Positions 8,627-17,800 of a stretch of 64,000 nt of DNA are shown piece after piece. The position numbers and the translations under genes are program-made. How positions within the stretch are numbered: the first letter of the stretch is position 1; each line of letters opens with the position of its first letter. The stretch lies in assembly GCF_018449725.1 (NCBI RefSeq), contig NZ_JAAVVC010000025.1, forward strand, positions 1 through 64,000. Direction: 5' to 3'. The DNA comes from Pseudomonas sp. dw_612. Lineage in GTDB: Bacteria > Pseudomonadota > Gammaproteobacteria > Pseudomonadales > Pseudomonadaceae. The notes under the pieces are model-generated. The model was not told the DNA's origin. It saw only the letters and a program-made list of their open reading frames with translations, and ran no database searches.

Positions 8627-9469
8627 CTATAGCGTCAGAGTCCCATCAATACAGGTCACCACGGCGCCGCCAATCCAGATCTCATCCCCGGCCTGATCCA
8701 CCTGAATCCGCCCCGCCCGTCCCATCGTCAATCCCTGGCTGACCACATAAGACGTCGGCGCCAGCCCTTCGCTGAGCAGCCACTGGGCGATCCCGGCGTT
8801 CAGGCTGCCGGTGGCCGGGTCTTCCGGCATGCCGTCGCCGGAGATGAACGCGCGCACTTCGAACTGTGCATCATCGCCATCACGCTCGGGATGCCACGGC
8901 GCGATGACGCCCACCGCCAAACCCAGCATCTGCGAATGATCCGGTTGCACATCGAGCACCTGCTGCCGGTCCTCGACCATCACCGCCAACCAGCCCGCGC
9001 CGTTATCCACCCATTGCGCCCGAACAATCGACCCCGGTGCCAGCCGGAGCCCACGGCGCACCCGCTCCAGCACGTCAGCCTCCACCGCGCCGGTCCTGAG
9101 CAGCGGTGGCGCGAGAAATGCGAGCTCCGTCCCTTGCCGGCGAACCCGCACCAGCCCGACGCCGCATTCCTGGATGATGTCCTCGCCCTGGGGCACGCCA
9201 CCGGCCTCAAGCCACGCGTGACAGGTGCCGAGGGTCGGGTGACCGGCGAACGGCAGTTCCGACTGGGTGGTGAAGATCCGCACCCGATAGTCGGCACGCG
9301 GATCGCGGGGTTCAAGAATGAATGTGGTTTCGCTGAGGTTGGTCCAGGAAGCGAACGCCGCCATGCGCTCAACACTGAGCTGGTCAGCGCCGAATACCAC
9401 CGCCAATGGATTGCCCTTCAGCGGCGTTCGGCTGAAGACGTCGACTTGCTTGAAATTGAAAGAAGCCAT
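8627..9469 (-). CDS. PhzF-family isomerase/epimerase-like protein
   Basis: A 280-residue protein of the PhzF family, which shares the two-lobed fold of diaminopimelate epimerase. The catalytic glutamate equivalent is Glu47 (NLSETTF). The lobe signatures FAGHPTLGTCHAW and EDPATGSLNAG are present. PhzF itself isomerises trans-2,3-dihydro-3-hydroxyanthranilate in phenazine synthesis. No other phenazine gene is near, and most chromosomal members of this family have no proven substrate, so a phenazine role is not claimed. The start at 9469 has AAGGA upstream. The gene follows the glutathione transferase on the same strand with a 24-base gap, so the two may be cotranscribed. Confidence 0.85.
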   Translation of the reverse strand: MASFNFKQVDVFSRTPLKGNPLAVVFGADQLSVERMAAFASWTNLSETTFILEPRDPRADYRVRIFTTQSELPFAGHPTLGTCHAWLEAGGVPQGEDIIQECGVGLVRVRRQGTELAFLAPPLLRTGAVEADVLERVRRGLRLAPGSIVRAQWVDNGAGWLAVMVEDRQQVLDVQPDHSQMLGLAVGVIAPWHPERDGDDAQFEVRAFISGDGMPEDPATGSLNAGIAQWLLSEGLAPTSYVVSQGLTMGRAGRIQVDQAGDEIWIGGAVVTCIDGTLTL

Positions 9470-9493
9470 GGCCTTCCTTGGTCTAGAACAGCT

Positions 9494-10192
9494 TTATTTG
9501 GGAATTTCCAGTCCGCGTTTCACCGCCGGCCGCGTCAGAAAGCGCTCCAGCACTCGCGTAACGTTCGGGAAGTTCTGGATACCGACCAGATCACCGGCCT
9601 CATAGAAACCGATCAGGTTGCGTACCCACGGAAACGTCGCGATGTCGGCGATGGTGTAGCGCTCACCCATGATCCAGTCGCGCCCTTCCAGACGTTTATC
9701 GAGCACGCCGAGCAGGCGTTTGCTTTCCTCGACGTAGCGATCACGGGGCCGTTTGTCCTCGTAGTCCTTGCCGCCGAATTTGTTGAAGAAACCGACCTGG
9801 CCGAACATCGGCCCGATACCGCCCATCTGAAACATCAACCACTGGATCGTCTCGTAGCGCGCCGCCGATTCCTGGGCCAGCAGTTGGCCACTTTTGTCGG
9901 CGAGGTAAATCAGAATCGCCCCGGACTCGAACAGCGGCAGTGGCTGGTCGCCCGGGCCGTGGGGGTCGATGATCGCCGGGATCTTATTGTTGGGGTTCAG
10001 CGACATGAACTCGGGCGATAACTGATCGTTCGTCTCGAAGCCCACACGGTGCGGCTCGTAAGGCAGGCCGATCTCTTCGAGCATGATCGAAACCTTGACG
10101 CCGTTGGGGGTCGGCAAGGAGTAAAGCTGAATCCACTCGGGGTACTGGGCCGGCCATTTTTCGTTGATCGGGAACGCAGAGAGATCGGTCAT
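9494..10192 (-). CDS. Glutathione S-transferase, nu-class / YfcG-like
   Basis: A 232-residue cytosolic protein with an N-terminal thioredoxin-like domain (about residues 20-105: YSLPTPNGVKVSIMLEE, NPNNKIPAI, LFESGAILIYLA) and an all-helical C-terminal domain. TPNG and NNKIPAI match the nu-class enzymes such as E. coli YfcG, which act as glutathione-dependent disulfide reductases instead of classical transferases. The substrate here is unknown. The ATG at 10192 gives the family's usual length; a frame extending to 10273 adds residues unlike the family. It lies upstream of the PhzF-like gene on the same strand. Confidence 0.88.
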   Translation of the reverse strand: MTDLSAFPINEKWPAQYPEWIQLYSLPTPNGVKVSIMLEEIGLPYEPHRVGFETNDQLSPEFMSLNPNNKIPAIIDPHGPGDQPLPLFESGAILIYLADKSGQLLAQESAARYETIQWLMFQMGGIGPMFGQVGFFNKFGGKDYEDKRPRDRYVEESKRLLGVLDKRLEGRDWIMGERYTIADIATFPWVRNLIGFYEAGDLVGIQNFPNVTRVLERFLTRPAVKRGLEIPK

Positions 10193-10496
10193 GGGAGCAT
10201 CCACGCAGACTTTGGAGCGCTGATCATAATGTAGGTCCGGGGCCTTCAGGCGCAGAAATGTGCCGGGATCCATAAATCCGCAACATCCTGTCGATAACCT
10301 TCTGCCAACCCATCAAAGGTTGCCGCTAAAGTGCTGCGCACTCGCCGGGATCGAACCAAATGGGCTTCAGAGGACTCTGAGCAATGCCCTTCACGGAACT
10401 GGACCGGCCAACGACATGGAAAACACCCGCTGCTGGGAGCGCGCGGTGTAAAGGTTTGTCAGCCTTAATCGACTGCGCTGAAGATCCCTTTATTCA
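10193..10496. other. 304-base gap, divergent promoter region
   Basis: It separates the divergent GST and histidine phosphatase-like genes and must carry promoters for both. I see no repeat, terminator or credible small gene in it. Confidence 0.4.
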
Positions 10497-11171
10497 ATGA
10501 AGAACCTTTTGAAATTCGCCCAACGCTTCAAGCATCGCGCCTATATTTTTCTGCCCACGTTGCTGGCGGCGAGCGCGCTGTTCCTGTCGCTTGAGTCCAG
10601 CGAAAGCCGCGCCCAGCCGGCCGACGGCACCCAGACGCTGGTGTTCCTGCGCCACGCGGAGAAACCCGACGGCGGCCTGGGCCAACTCAATTGCCAAGGG
10701 TTGAACCGTGCGATCAACCTGTCCACCTTGCTGCCGGAAAAATTCGGCAAGGCCAACTACGTGTTTGCCGCCAATCCGACGCGCAATGTCGAGGAAGGTG
10801 AACTGGACAATTCCTACAGCTACATCCGTCCCCTGATGACCATCAGCCCCAGCGCGATCAAGCTCGGCTTACCGGTGAACATCGAGTTCTCGGCCAACGA
10901 CACCAGCGATCTGGCCGATGAACTGCTGCACGACAAGTACCACAACTCGATCATCTACACCGCCTGGTCCCACGGTTATCTGCCCGAGCTGATCAACAAG
11001 GTGGCCGGCGAAGCGCTCGGCGAGAAACAGAACATCACCGAGGACTGGGCGTCCAGCGACTTCGATTCCCTGTACGTACTGACCCTGACCTGGCACAACG
11101 GCAAGGCCAGCCTGGTCAGCCACACGTATAAACAAGGGCTGGATAACGGCTCGCAGAACTGTCCTACATAA
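10497..11171 (+). CDS. Exported histidine phosphatase-superfamily protein
   Basis: A 224-residue protein with an N-terminal membrane anchor or signal peptide (about residues 17-38), so it probably acts in the periplasm. The phosphatase hallmark appears as FLRHAEKP near residue 52, with the phosphorylated His after Arg. A second conserved His is likely in TAWSHGYLPEL, and an Arg is supplied by ANPTRN. Superfamily members dephosphorylate sugars, phytate or phosphoproteins, or lack activity. The substrate is unknown. The ribosome site is weak. The ArsP-like permease starts 92 bases downstream on the same strand, but nothing links their functions. Confidence 0.7.
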   Translation: MKNLLKFAQRFKHRAYIFLPTLLAASALFLSLESSESRAQPADGTQTLVFLRHAEKPDGGLGQLNCQGLNRAINLSTLLPEKFGKANYVFAANPTRNVEEGELDNSYSYIRPLMTISPSAIKLGLPVNIEFSANDTSDLADELLHDKYHNSIIYTAWSHGYLPELINKVAGEALGEKQNITEDWASSDFDSLYVLTLTWHNGKASLVSHTYKQGLDNGSQNCPT

Positions 11172-11263
11172 GAGGTCGGCCGGGTCCCACGCACTGTCGG
11201 CACCACGGGTAAGAAGGGGCTGGGCTATCATCAGCTCATCTCACCCTTGCCTGGAACCTTGCC

Positions 11264-12319
11264 ATGTCACTCTCATCCACAGCCGTCCCCGCCCGGGGCT
11301 GGTCATTCTGGTGGAAACCCGCGCTGTTCCTGCTGGTCGCCTGTGTCGGCCTCTATTACGTGAAGTGGTCGCCCTACTACCTCAAAGCCTTCGTCGCGGC
11401 TGATAACCACAGCATCGGCGCCTCGATCATCAACGATCAACAATCCGACCCACTGATCGCCGCCCTGGCGTACGCCAAGGTGTATTTCCTGGCGATCTGG
11501 AAAGCCGCCGTACTGGCGGTGATCCTCGGCTCCCTGCTGCAAGTATTGATTCCCCGGGACTGGCTGCAGCGCCTGTTCGGTCGCGCCGGTTTCGCGTCGA
11601 CCTTGCGCGGCGGGTTGTTCGCCCTGCCGGGCATGATGTGCTCATGCTGCGCCGCCCCGGTGGCGGCGGGCATGCGCCGGCAGAACGTGTCGGTGGGGGC
11701 GGCGCTGGCGTTCTGGATTGGCAACCCGGTGCTCAACCCCGCCACGCTGGTGTTCATGGGGTTCGTGCTCGGCTGGGGCTTTACCGCGTTGCGACTGGTG
11801 GCGGGGATTGTGCTGGTGTTCGGCGTGTCGCTGGTGGCCCAGCGTATCGCCGGCCCCGAGACCTTGCCTGAAGCCGCCGTCGAGGCCGTGGTCGAAGCAA
11901 GCGAAACCAACACGCAACCCTTCCTGACCCGCTGGGGCCGGACGATCTGGCAACTGTTCTGGAGCACCATTCCGATCTACATCCTGGCAGTGCTGGTGCT
12001 GGGCGCGGTGCGGGTCTGGGTGTTTCCGCACATTGATGGCGCCATGGCCAACAGCCTGTTGTGGCTGGTACCGCTGGCAATCATCGGCACGCTGTTCGTG
12101 ATTCCGACCGCCGCCGAAATTCCCATCGTACAAACCATGATGACCCTGGGCATGGGCACCGCCCCGGCGGTCGCGCTGCTGATGACCCTGCCGAGCATCA
12201 GCCTGCCGTCGCTGCTGATGCTGCGCAAGGATTTCAATGCCCGGGTGTTGGTCAGCGTGGCGCTGATGACCATGGGGGTTGGGGTGATCAGTGGGTTGAT
12301 CGGGGCTGCGTTGCTTTAA
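11264..12319 (+). CDS. ArsP/DUF318-family predicted permease
   Basis: A 351-residue inner-membrane protein with about eight to ten hydrophobic segments in two related halves and a central hydrophilic stretch (about residues 200-225, ETLPEAAVEAVVEASE). The motif MMCSCCAAPV near residues 124-133 puts three cysteines in a membrane segment. It is typical of this permease family, some members of which export organoarsenicals or handle copper and zinc. The cargo is not known; the Cys cluster suggests a soft metal or metalloid. GGAA lies 8 bases before the ATG. No arsR-like regulator is adjacent. Confidence 0.75.
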   Translation: MSLSSTAVPARGWSFWWKPALFLLVACVGLYYVKWSPYYLKAFVAADNHSIGASIINDQQSDPLIAALAYAKVYFLAIWKAAVLAVILGSLLQVLIPRDWLQRLFGRAGFASTLRGGLFALPGMMCSCCAAPVAAGMRRQNVSVGAALAFWIGNPVLNPATLVFMGFVLGWGFTALRLVAGIVLVFGVSLVAQRIAGPETLPEAAVEAVVEASETNTQPFLTRWGRTIWQLFWSTIPIYILAVLVLGAVRVWVFPHIDGAMANSLLWLVPLAIIGTLFVIPTAAEIPIVQTMMTLGMGTAPAVALLMTLPSISLPSLLMLRKDFNARVLVSVALMTMGVGVISGLIGAALL

Positions 12320-12341
12320 GGAATTTGGCGCCTGTGAGGGC

Positions 12342-12440
12342 GCCTTCGCGGGCAAGCCCGCTCCCACATTGGATCTGTGTCAGACACAAAATCTGTGTTC
12401 ACTGAAGATCTACTGTGGGAGCGGGCTTGCTCGCGAAGAG
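12342..12440. repeat. Family A arms in tail-to-tail order
   Basis: The two arms point outward (complement arm first), with about 45 bases between them. This is the opposite orientation to most pairs in the window. It lies between the convergent permease and selU genes. Confidence 0.8.
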
Positions 12441-12457
12441 GCCCGCAAAAAACACCC

Positions 12458-13561
12458 TCACGTCTGAAGCTTGCTCCGCTCCCGCAGATACTCAAGCACC
12501 GCCCCGCGCTCCCCGGAAAACTCGATCCGCGAGCCCTTCTTCTCCCGTTGAAACGCATACATCGGGTCGTAATATTCGCTCAGCAACCCTTCAATCCAGC
12601 CCCGGTGCAAATCCACCGCGCCGCTGCTCGCCTGCTCCGCCAAGGCGTCTTCCATCAGTACGAGCATCCGCCGATGCCGCTCCCCACCCAGGCGCTTTTG
12701 CACATTGTTCAGGCTTTCCAGCAACCGCTCGGAAAACAGCGCAAAGCCGTCGTCGCCATGCACGCCGATAAATTCGGCACACAGGTCCACCACGTAATCG
12801 CGCAAGATCCGTTCGACCCGCCCTTCCAGACTGTCTTCCAGCCAGACCATGGGAAACTGCTGCATGCCCTGATACAGCGGCAGCGGCAAGGCACAGCTGC
12901 CGACCGCGCGGCTTTCGTCTTCCAGCACGAATTGCTCGATACCACGAGCGCGTTTCTTCAGCAGATCCACGGCCAGACGGTTTTCAAAGTCGATGTTGGA
13001 GGGTTGGCCGGTGGCGCGTTTGCCGAAGCTGGAACCCCGGTGATTGGCATAGCCTTCCAGGTCCAGTCCGTTGCTCAACTGGGTCAGCACTTCGGTCTTG
13101 CCGGTGCCGGTCATGCCGCCGAGCAAGACGAAATCGCACTGGGCTACCGCCTGGTCCGTCGTTTCCAGCAAAAAGGAACGCATGGCCTTGTAGCCGCCAC
13201 CGACGCGCGGATAGTCGATGCCCGCCTCGTCCTTGAGCCACTGCTGGACAATCTGCGAGCGCAAGCCGCCGCGAAAACAATACAAATAACCGTCAGGATG
13301 AGCCCGAGCGAACTCGGCCCAGGCCTGGACCCGTTCGGCCTTGATCCCGCCGGACACCAGTTGATGCCCCAGGGTAATGGCCGCTTGTTGTCCGTGCTGT
13401 TTGTAGCAGGTGCCGATGCGTTGCCGCTCGTGGTCATTCATCAGCGGCAGATTGACCACGCCGGGGAACGAGCCCTTGAGGAATTCGACCGGCGCGCGAG
13501 CATCCATCATGGGCCGGTCGTTGAGGAAGATGTCGCGGTAATCGGTGCAGTCGATTGACAT
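12458..13561 (-). CDS. selU: tRNA 2-selenouridine/geranyl-2-thiouridine synthase
   Basis: A 367-residue SelU (MnmH, YbbB). It replaces sulfur by selenium at the wobble 2-thiouridine of Lys, Glu and Gln tRNAs through a geranylated intermediate, using selenophosphate from SelD. The N-terminal rhodanese domain carries the catalytic Cys95 in YLYCFRGGLRS. A P-loop domain follows, with Walker A GGMTGTGKTE at about 148-157. The ATG at 13561 overlaps the selD stop by one base (TGATG), indicating translational coupling; a TTG one codon earlier is less likely. The pair selD-selU is a known operon and makes the function firm. Confidence 0.95.
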   Translation of the reverse strand: MSIDCTDYRDIFLNDRPMMDARAPVEFLKGSFPGVVNLPLMNDHERQRIGTCYKQHGQQAAITLGHQLVSGGIKAERVQAWAEFARAHPDGYLYCFRGGLRSQIVQQWLKDEAGIDYPRVGGGYKAMRSFLLETTDQAVAQCDFVLLGGMTGTGKTEVLTQLSNGLDLEGYANHRGSSFGKRATGQPSNIDFENRLAVDLLKKRARGIEQFVLEDESRAVGSCALPLPLYQGMQQFPMVWLEDSLEGRVERILRDYVVDLCAEFIGVHGDDGFALFSERLLESLNNVQKRLGGERHRRMLVLMEDALAEQASSGAVDLHRGWIEGLLSEYYDPMYAFQREKKGSRIEFSGERGAVLEYLRERSKLQT

Positions 13562-14595
13562 CAAAACACCTCGACCGCGTTGGTCTGTCGCTCAACCAGT
13601 TCGCCGATTGGCTCAAGGCTCAAGCCCAGTTCGGCGGCGACCGCGAGGAATTGATCGTTGCCCTCGGGCGTGACCGCGATCAGCAGGCCACCACTGGTCT
13701 GTGGATCGCACAGCACGCGTTTGTGCAGTTCCTGCAAGCGCCCGAGTTTGCTGGCGTAGCTGTCGAAGTTGCGCAAGGTGCCGCCGGGCACGCAGCCCTG
13801 TTCGAGGTAATACTCGACACCCGCCAGACGTGGTACGCGGTCGTATTCGATGCGGGCAGTGAGTTGGCTGCCGTCGGCCATTTCCACCAGGTGCCCCAGC
13901 AAGCCGAAACCGGTGACATCGGTCATCGCCGTCACGCCCTCGAGTTTGCCGAAACGGCTACCGGGTTTGTTCAGGGTGCACATCCAGTCGCGGGCCAGGC
14001 CGATGTCGGCGTGACGCAACTTGCCCTTCTTCTCGGCGGTGGTGAGGATGCCGATGCCCAGGGGTTTGGTCAGGTACAGCAGGCAACCGGCGGTGGCGGT
14101 GTCGTTGCGTTTCATGTGGCGTTTTTGCACCAGACCGGTGACGGCCAGGCCGAAGATCGGTTCCGGGGCGTCAATGGAATGCCCGCCGGCCAAGGGAATG
14201 CCCGCCTCGTCGCAAATCGAGCGCCCGCCGCGAATCACTTCCCGGGCGATTTCCGGGGCCAGCACATTGACCGGCCAGCCGAGGATCGCGATCGCCATCA
14301 ACGGATCGCCGCCCATGGCGTAGATGTCGCTGATGGCATTGGTGGCAGCGATGCGACCGAAGTCAAACGGGTCGTCGACGATCGGCATAAAGAAGTCGGT
14401 GGTCGACACCACGCCGCGCTCGTCGTCGATGGCATACACCGCCGCATCATCGCGCGAGGCGTTGCCGACCCAGAGCTTGGGGTCCAGGTTCTGCGCGCCG
14501 CTGCCCGCCAGAATCACTTCCAGGACCTGAGGGGAAATTTTGCAACCGCATCCTGCGCCGTGGCTGTATTGGGTCAGACGAATCGGCTCGCTCAT
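13561..14595 (-). CDS. selD: Selenide, water dikinase (selenophosphate synthetase)
   Basis: A 344-residue SelD that makes selenophosphate from selenide and ATP, the selenium donor for SelU and, if present elsewhere, for selenocysteine synthesis. The glycine-rich active-site loop is GAGCGCK: Cys16 is the nucleophile position and Lys19 the essential lysine. It is a Cys form, not a selenocysteine form. Later conserved Asp and Gly motifs (ASRDDAAVY, DVTGFGLLGH, DPQTSGG) are intact. The ATG at 14595 has AAGG 8 bases upstream and is preferred over an in-frame GTG at 14604. It is the first gene of the selD-selU operon. Confidence 0.95.
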   Translation of the reverse strand: MSEPIRLTQYSHGAGCGCKISPQVLEVILAGSGAQNLDPKLWVGNASRDDAAVYAIDDERGVVSTTDFFMPIVDDPFDFGRIAATNAISDIYAMGGDPLMAIAILGWPVNVLAPEIAREVIRGGRSICDEAGIPLAGGHSIDAPEPIFGLAVTGLVQKRHMKRNDTATAGCLLYLTKPLGIGILTTAEKKGKLRHADIGLARDWMCTLNKPGSRFGKLEGVTAMTDVTGFGLLGHLVEMADGSQLTARIEYDRVPRLAGVEYYLEQGCVPGGTLRNFDSYASKLGRLQELHKRVLCDPQTSGGLLIAVTPEGNDQFLAVAAELGLSLEPIGELVERQTNAVEVF

Positions 14596-14660
14596 GGGGT
14601 GCACCTTGTGGATTCAATGGGGGCGATTCTAGCAGACGACCTCAACGGTGACTGTGAGGG

Positions 14661-14762
14661 CCTCTTCGCGAGCAGGCTCGCTCCCACAGTGGATCTGTGC
14701 CGGGCACCCTATTTGTATCCGCTGAAGATCCACTGTGGGAGCGGGCTTGCTCGCGAAGGCGG
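14661..14762. repeat. Family A arms, tail-to-tail, with extended arms
   Basis: Complement arm first, then the direct arm, joined by a loop that itself contains GATC-centred complementary pieces (GTGGATC / GATCCAC). The full structure is a longer cruciform than the standard pair. It lies between selD and the autotransporter terminator. Confidence 0.8.
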
Positions 14763-14798
14763 CATTACAGCCACCACATCCCTCACTGACAGACAGGC

Positions 14799-14827
14799 AA
14801 AAAAAAAAACCGCCCTTCCGGGCGGCT
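14799..14827 (-). terminator. Rho-independent terminator of the giant autotransporter
   Basis: Read on the minus strand, GCCGCCC GGAA GGGCGGT is followed by about ten T. It starts about 20 bases after the stop codon at 14847. Confidence 0.93.
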
Positions 14828-14846
14828 AAAAGTGCTTCGACCGCGA

Positions 14847-17800
14847 TTAGAACCCGAGGCTGAAACTGATCGTCATCGCATGATCTTCGTTTTTACCCGA
14901 CACCTGCCCCGAGTAGCCTAGGCCGAGTTTGCCGGTCGGGCTGATCTGGAAGTCCACGCCCGCTTCAAGCAGCGCGCTGTCCTTGGCAATCGGCACGCCC
15001 TGGGTGCTGAACGAGGCGCCGCCGTCGATGAAGCTCAGGTCGGCGTCCGGTTTGGTGTCGCCGAAGGCATGGCGCCAGCCGATGGCCGCACGCGGGGTGA
15101 ATTGCCCGCCGTTGGCCAGGGTGATGACTTTGCCGGCGCGCAGGCCCAGGGTGGAGAAGGTGATGTCCTGGCTGGAATCAGCCTTCAGACGCCCCACTCC
15201 GCCTTTCTCACGGACGGTGTCGCTGTCGTAGTTGACGTAGGACAGGCCGGCGAACGGTTCCAGCGCAATGCCTGCCGCTTCGACCGTGTAACCCACTTCA
15301 CCGAACACCTGGGCGCTGCGAGCGTCGTAGTCGCCTTTCAAGCGATCGTTGTAACTGCCGACGCTGACGTCGCGTTTGGTTTCGATGTCGTGCCAGCTGT
15401 AAGCGGCGCCCAGGCGTACGGCCAAGGCGTCGAACTGCGAGTTGAGGTACGCCGCCAGGTGGTAGCTTTCGACCGTGGCGTCAGAACGACGGTCATGGGC
15501 ATCCAGGTCGCTGCGGGTGTAACCGGCGGCCATCCCGGCACGCCATTGATCGTCGATCTGTTTGTCGGTACCGAGCATGAAGCCGCTGAGGTTGCGATCC
15601 AGCTTGGCGCTGTTGCTGTTGCCATCCATCTCGCCCCAGGCGCCAAGTGCGCGCATCCAGCCGACCATTTCACCGTGGCAGCCGCCACTGGTCAGGCGAT
15701 TTTCGCTGGGTGCCAAGGCACGGCGTGGATCGTCCGGCCCACTGCAGGACGGTTGGCGCATACGGTCGTTGACCGCGTCGCGGATGTAGCGCGAATCTTC
15801 GAGAATCGCGCTGGCGGTGCTGGCGTGAATCTCCCCCGACAAGCTGTCGAAGGCTGCACGGGCACCGGCGCCGCTGAGGTTGACGATCTGGTTCTGCAAC
15901 GCTGCACCGGCCGGGCCATTGCGGGTCAAGGCCGAGGCCACACCTCGCTGGTTGCCCGTGGCCGCGACATCGGCAAAGGACGTCTGGTTGCGACTGACGG
16001 CCAGATCGACTTCGTTGGCGCGGTAGATCAGCGAGGTATCGAGGAACGCGGTATCCGGCAGATCGGTAGCGCTGAACGTTCCGTTAACACCGCCGCCCGC
16101 CGTAATCAGCGCGTAAGTGGTGTTGCCGGTGAACGGTACAAGGTTGTTCACCACCAGGCCGCCATCGAGGGTCGCGGTGCCGCCCACGACCAACGGTGTA
16201 ATCGTTGGTGAGGTGAGTGTCAGCGCCAGCAAACCGTCCGAAGCGTTGGTCAGGTTGCCCGTCACTCTCAGGATTTCTCCATTCGCGCCGGACGAGAACA
16301 CCCCGTGGTTGACCACCGAACCGACGCTGCCGTTACCGGTCAGGGCGGCGCCATTGAATACGGTGACCTGCCCGGCCAACGTTGCCGGTGGATCACCGAC
16401 GATCAACAGGCCCTGCTCGACTTCAACGGTGCCACTGAACGGATGATCGCCCTCTAACAGCAGCGACCCGGTGCCTTGTTTGACCAGATCACCGGTGCCA
16501 CTGAGGACGCCGTTGAAGACCCCGTTACCGGACTGGGCAAACAGCACCCGCGCATTGTTGAGGATCCGGCCTTGCAGGCTGGTGGTGTTACCGACCAGCG
16601 TACCGCCACTGACGGTGGTACCGCCGCTGTAGGTGTTGGCGCCGCTGAGCACCAGGGTGCCGGAGTCAAGTTTCTCGATCCCGCCGGTGCCTACCAAGGG
16701 TGCCGAAATCTCCGCGGTGACGCCGCCGTTGATCCGCACCGTGGCCAGGCTGCCATCGGCCGCGTTGGTCGGGGTCAGGCTGCCGTCGGTGCCCTGAACC
16801 AGGCGATAACCGTTGTCGAGGACCTGCAACCCGGTGAAGCCTTGGTTGCCGAGCACGGTGACAGTGCCGCCGCCGAGGCCGCCGAATACCGCGAACCGGC
16901 GATTCGAACCCAGGCTCGCGGTGCCGCTGGCGTCGGTCCAATTGGTGCTCGGGCCCCAGACGCCACTACCGCCAACGATGGTGCCGTCGGCATTGGTTTT
17001 GCCACCGTTCCAAAATTGCGCTTCACCCACCGAACTTTGCACCAGCAGGTTGACCTGATTGGCCAGCGCGGTTTGCAACGTCAGGGTCGATGGCAATACA
17101 CCGCCCGGCAATGTGCCGTAGTCCAGGCCGTTGTCGGCCAGGCTGCCACCGTAGCGGAACAGCTGATAGACCCCGCTGCCGAAGCTGCCGGCGCTGATGA
17201 CGTTCAAGGTACCGTCGAGGGTCAGATTACCGGCGACGTCGACCACGGAGGGACTGGTCGGCGCACCGAGGCTGAAGTCCAGGTTGGAACCCGACGACAA
17301 GGCCAGGGAACCGACCGATAGCGGTGTGGCGTTGCCGCCACCGATCAGCGTCGCGCCGTTGGCCAGTTGCACCGCACCGCCGAGTTGACCGCTGCCACCG
17401 ATTTTCGCCCCGCTCGCCACGTTCACGTTGGCACTGTTCAGCGTGCCGTTGACCAGTAATGAGCCGGCCTGGACGTTGGTGTTGCCGGTCAAGCCGTTGG
17501 TGCCGGTCAGCAACAAGTCACCCGTGCCGTTTTTAGTCAGCGTACCGCTGCCGGTGAGGTTGCCGGTGTAGCTGCCGTTGCTGGTTTGTTCGAAGGTCAG
17601 TGCCGCGTTGTTGAGGATGGCGCCTTGCAGGCTGGCGGTGCTGCCGCTGGTGCTGCCGCCGTTCAGGGTCGTGCCGCCGCTGTAGGTATTGGTGCCGCTG
17701 AGCAACAGCGCAGCGTTGCCGTTTTTCACCAGGCTGCCTGTACCGGCAATCACACCACTGAGGGTGGTGTCCTGAGTGCCCGCCAGGCTCAATTGCCCGC

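Noticed and set aside
8627..9469. Phenazine biosynthesis cluster based on the PhzF-like gene.
   Set aside because: No other phz gene is nearby, and single PhzF-like genes are common without phenazine production.
10497..11171. Histidine phosphatase-like gene as a pseudogene because of the odd RHAEKP motif.
   Set aside because: The frame is intact, a second His and an Arg are in suitable places, and RHAE variants occur in active family members.
13561..14595. A selenocysteine version of SelD.
   Set aside because: The nucleophile position is encoded as Cys16 and no in-frame TGA is present.
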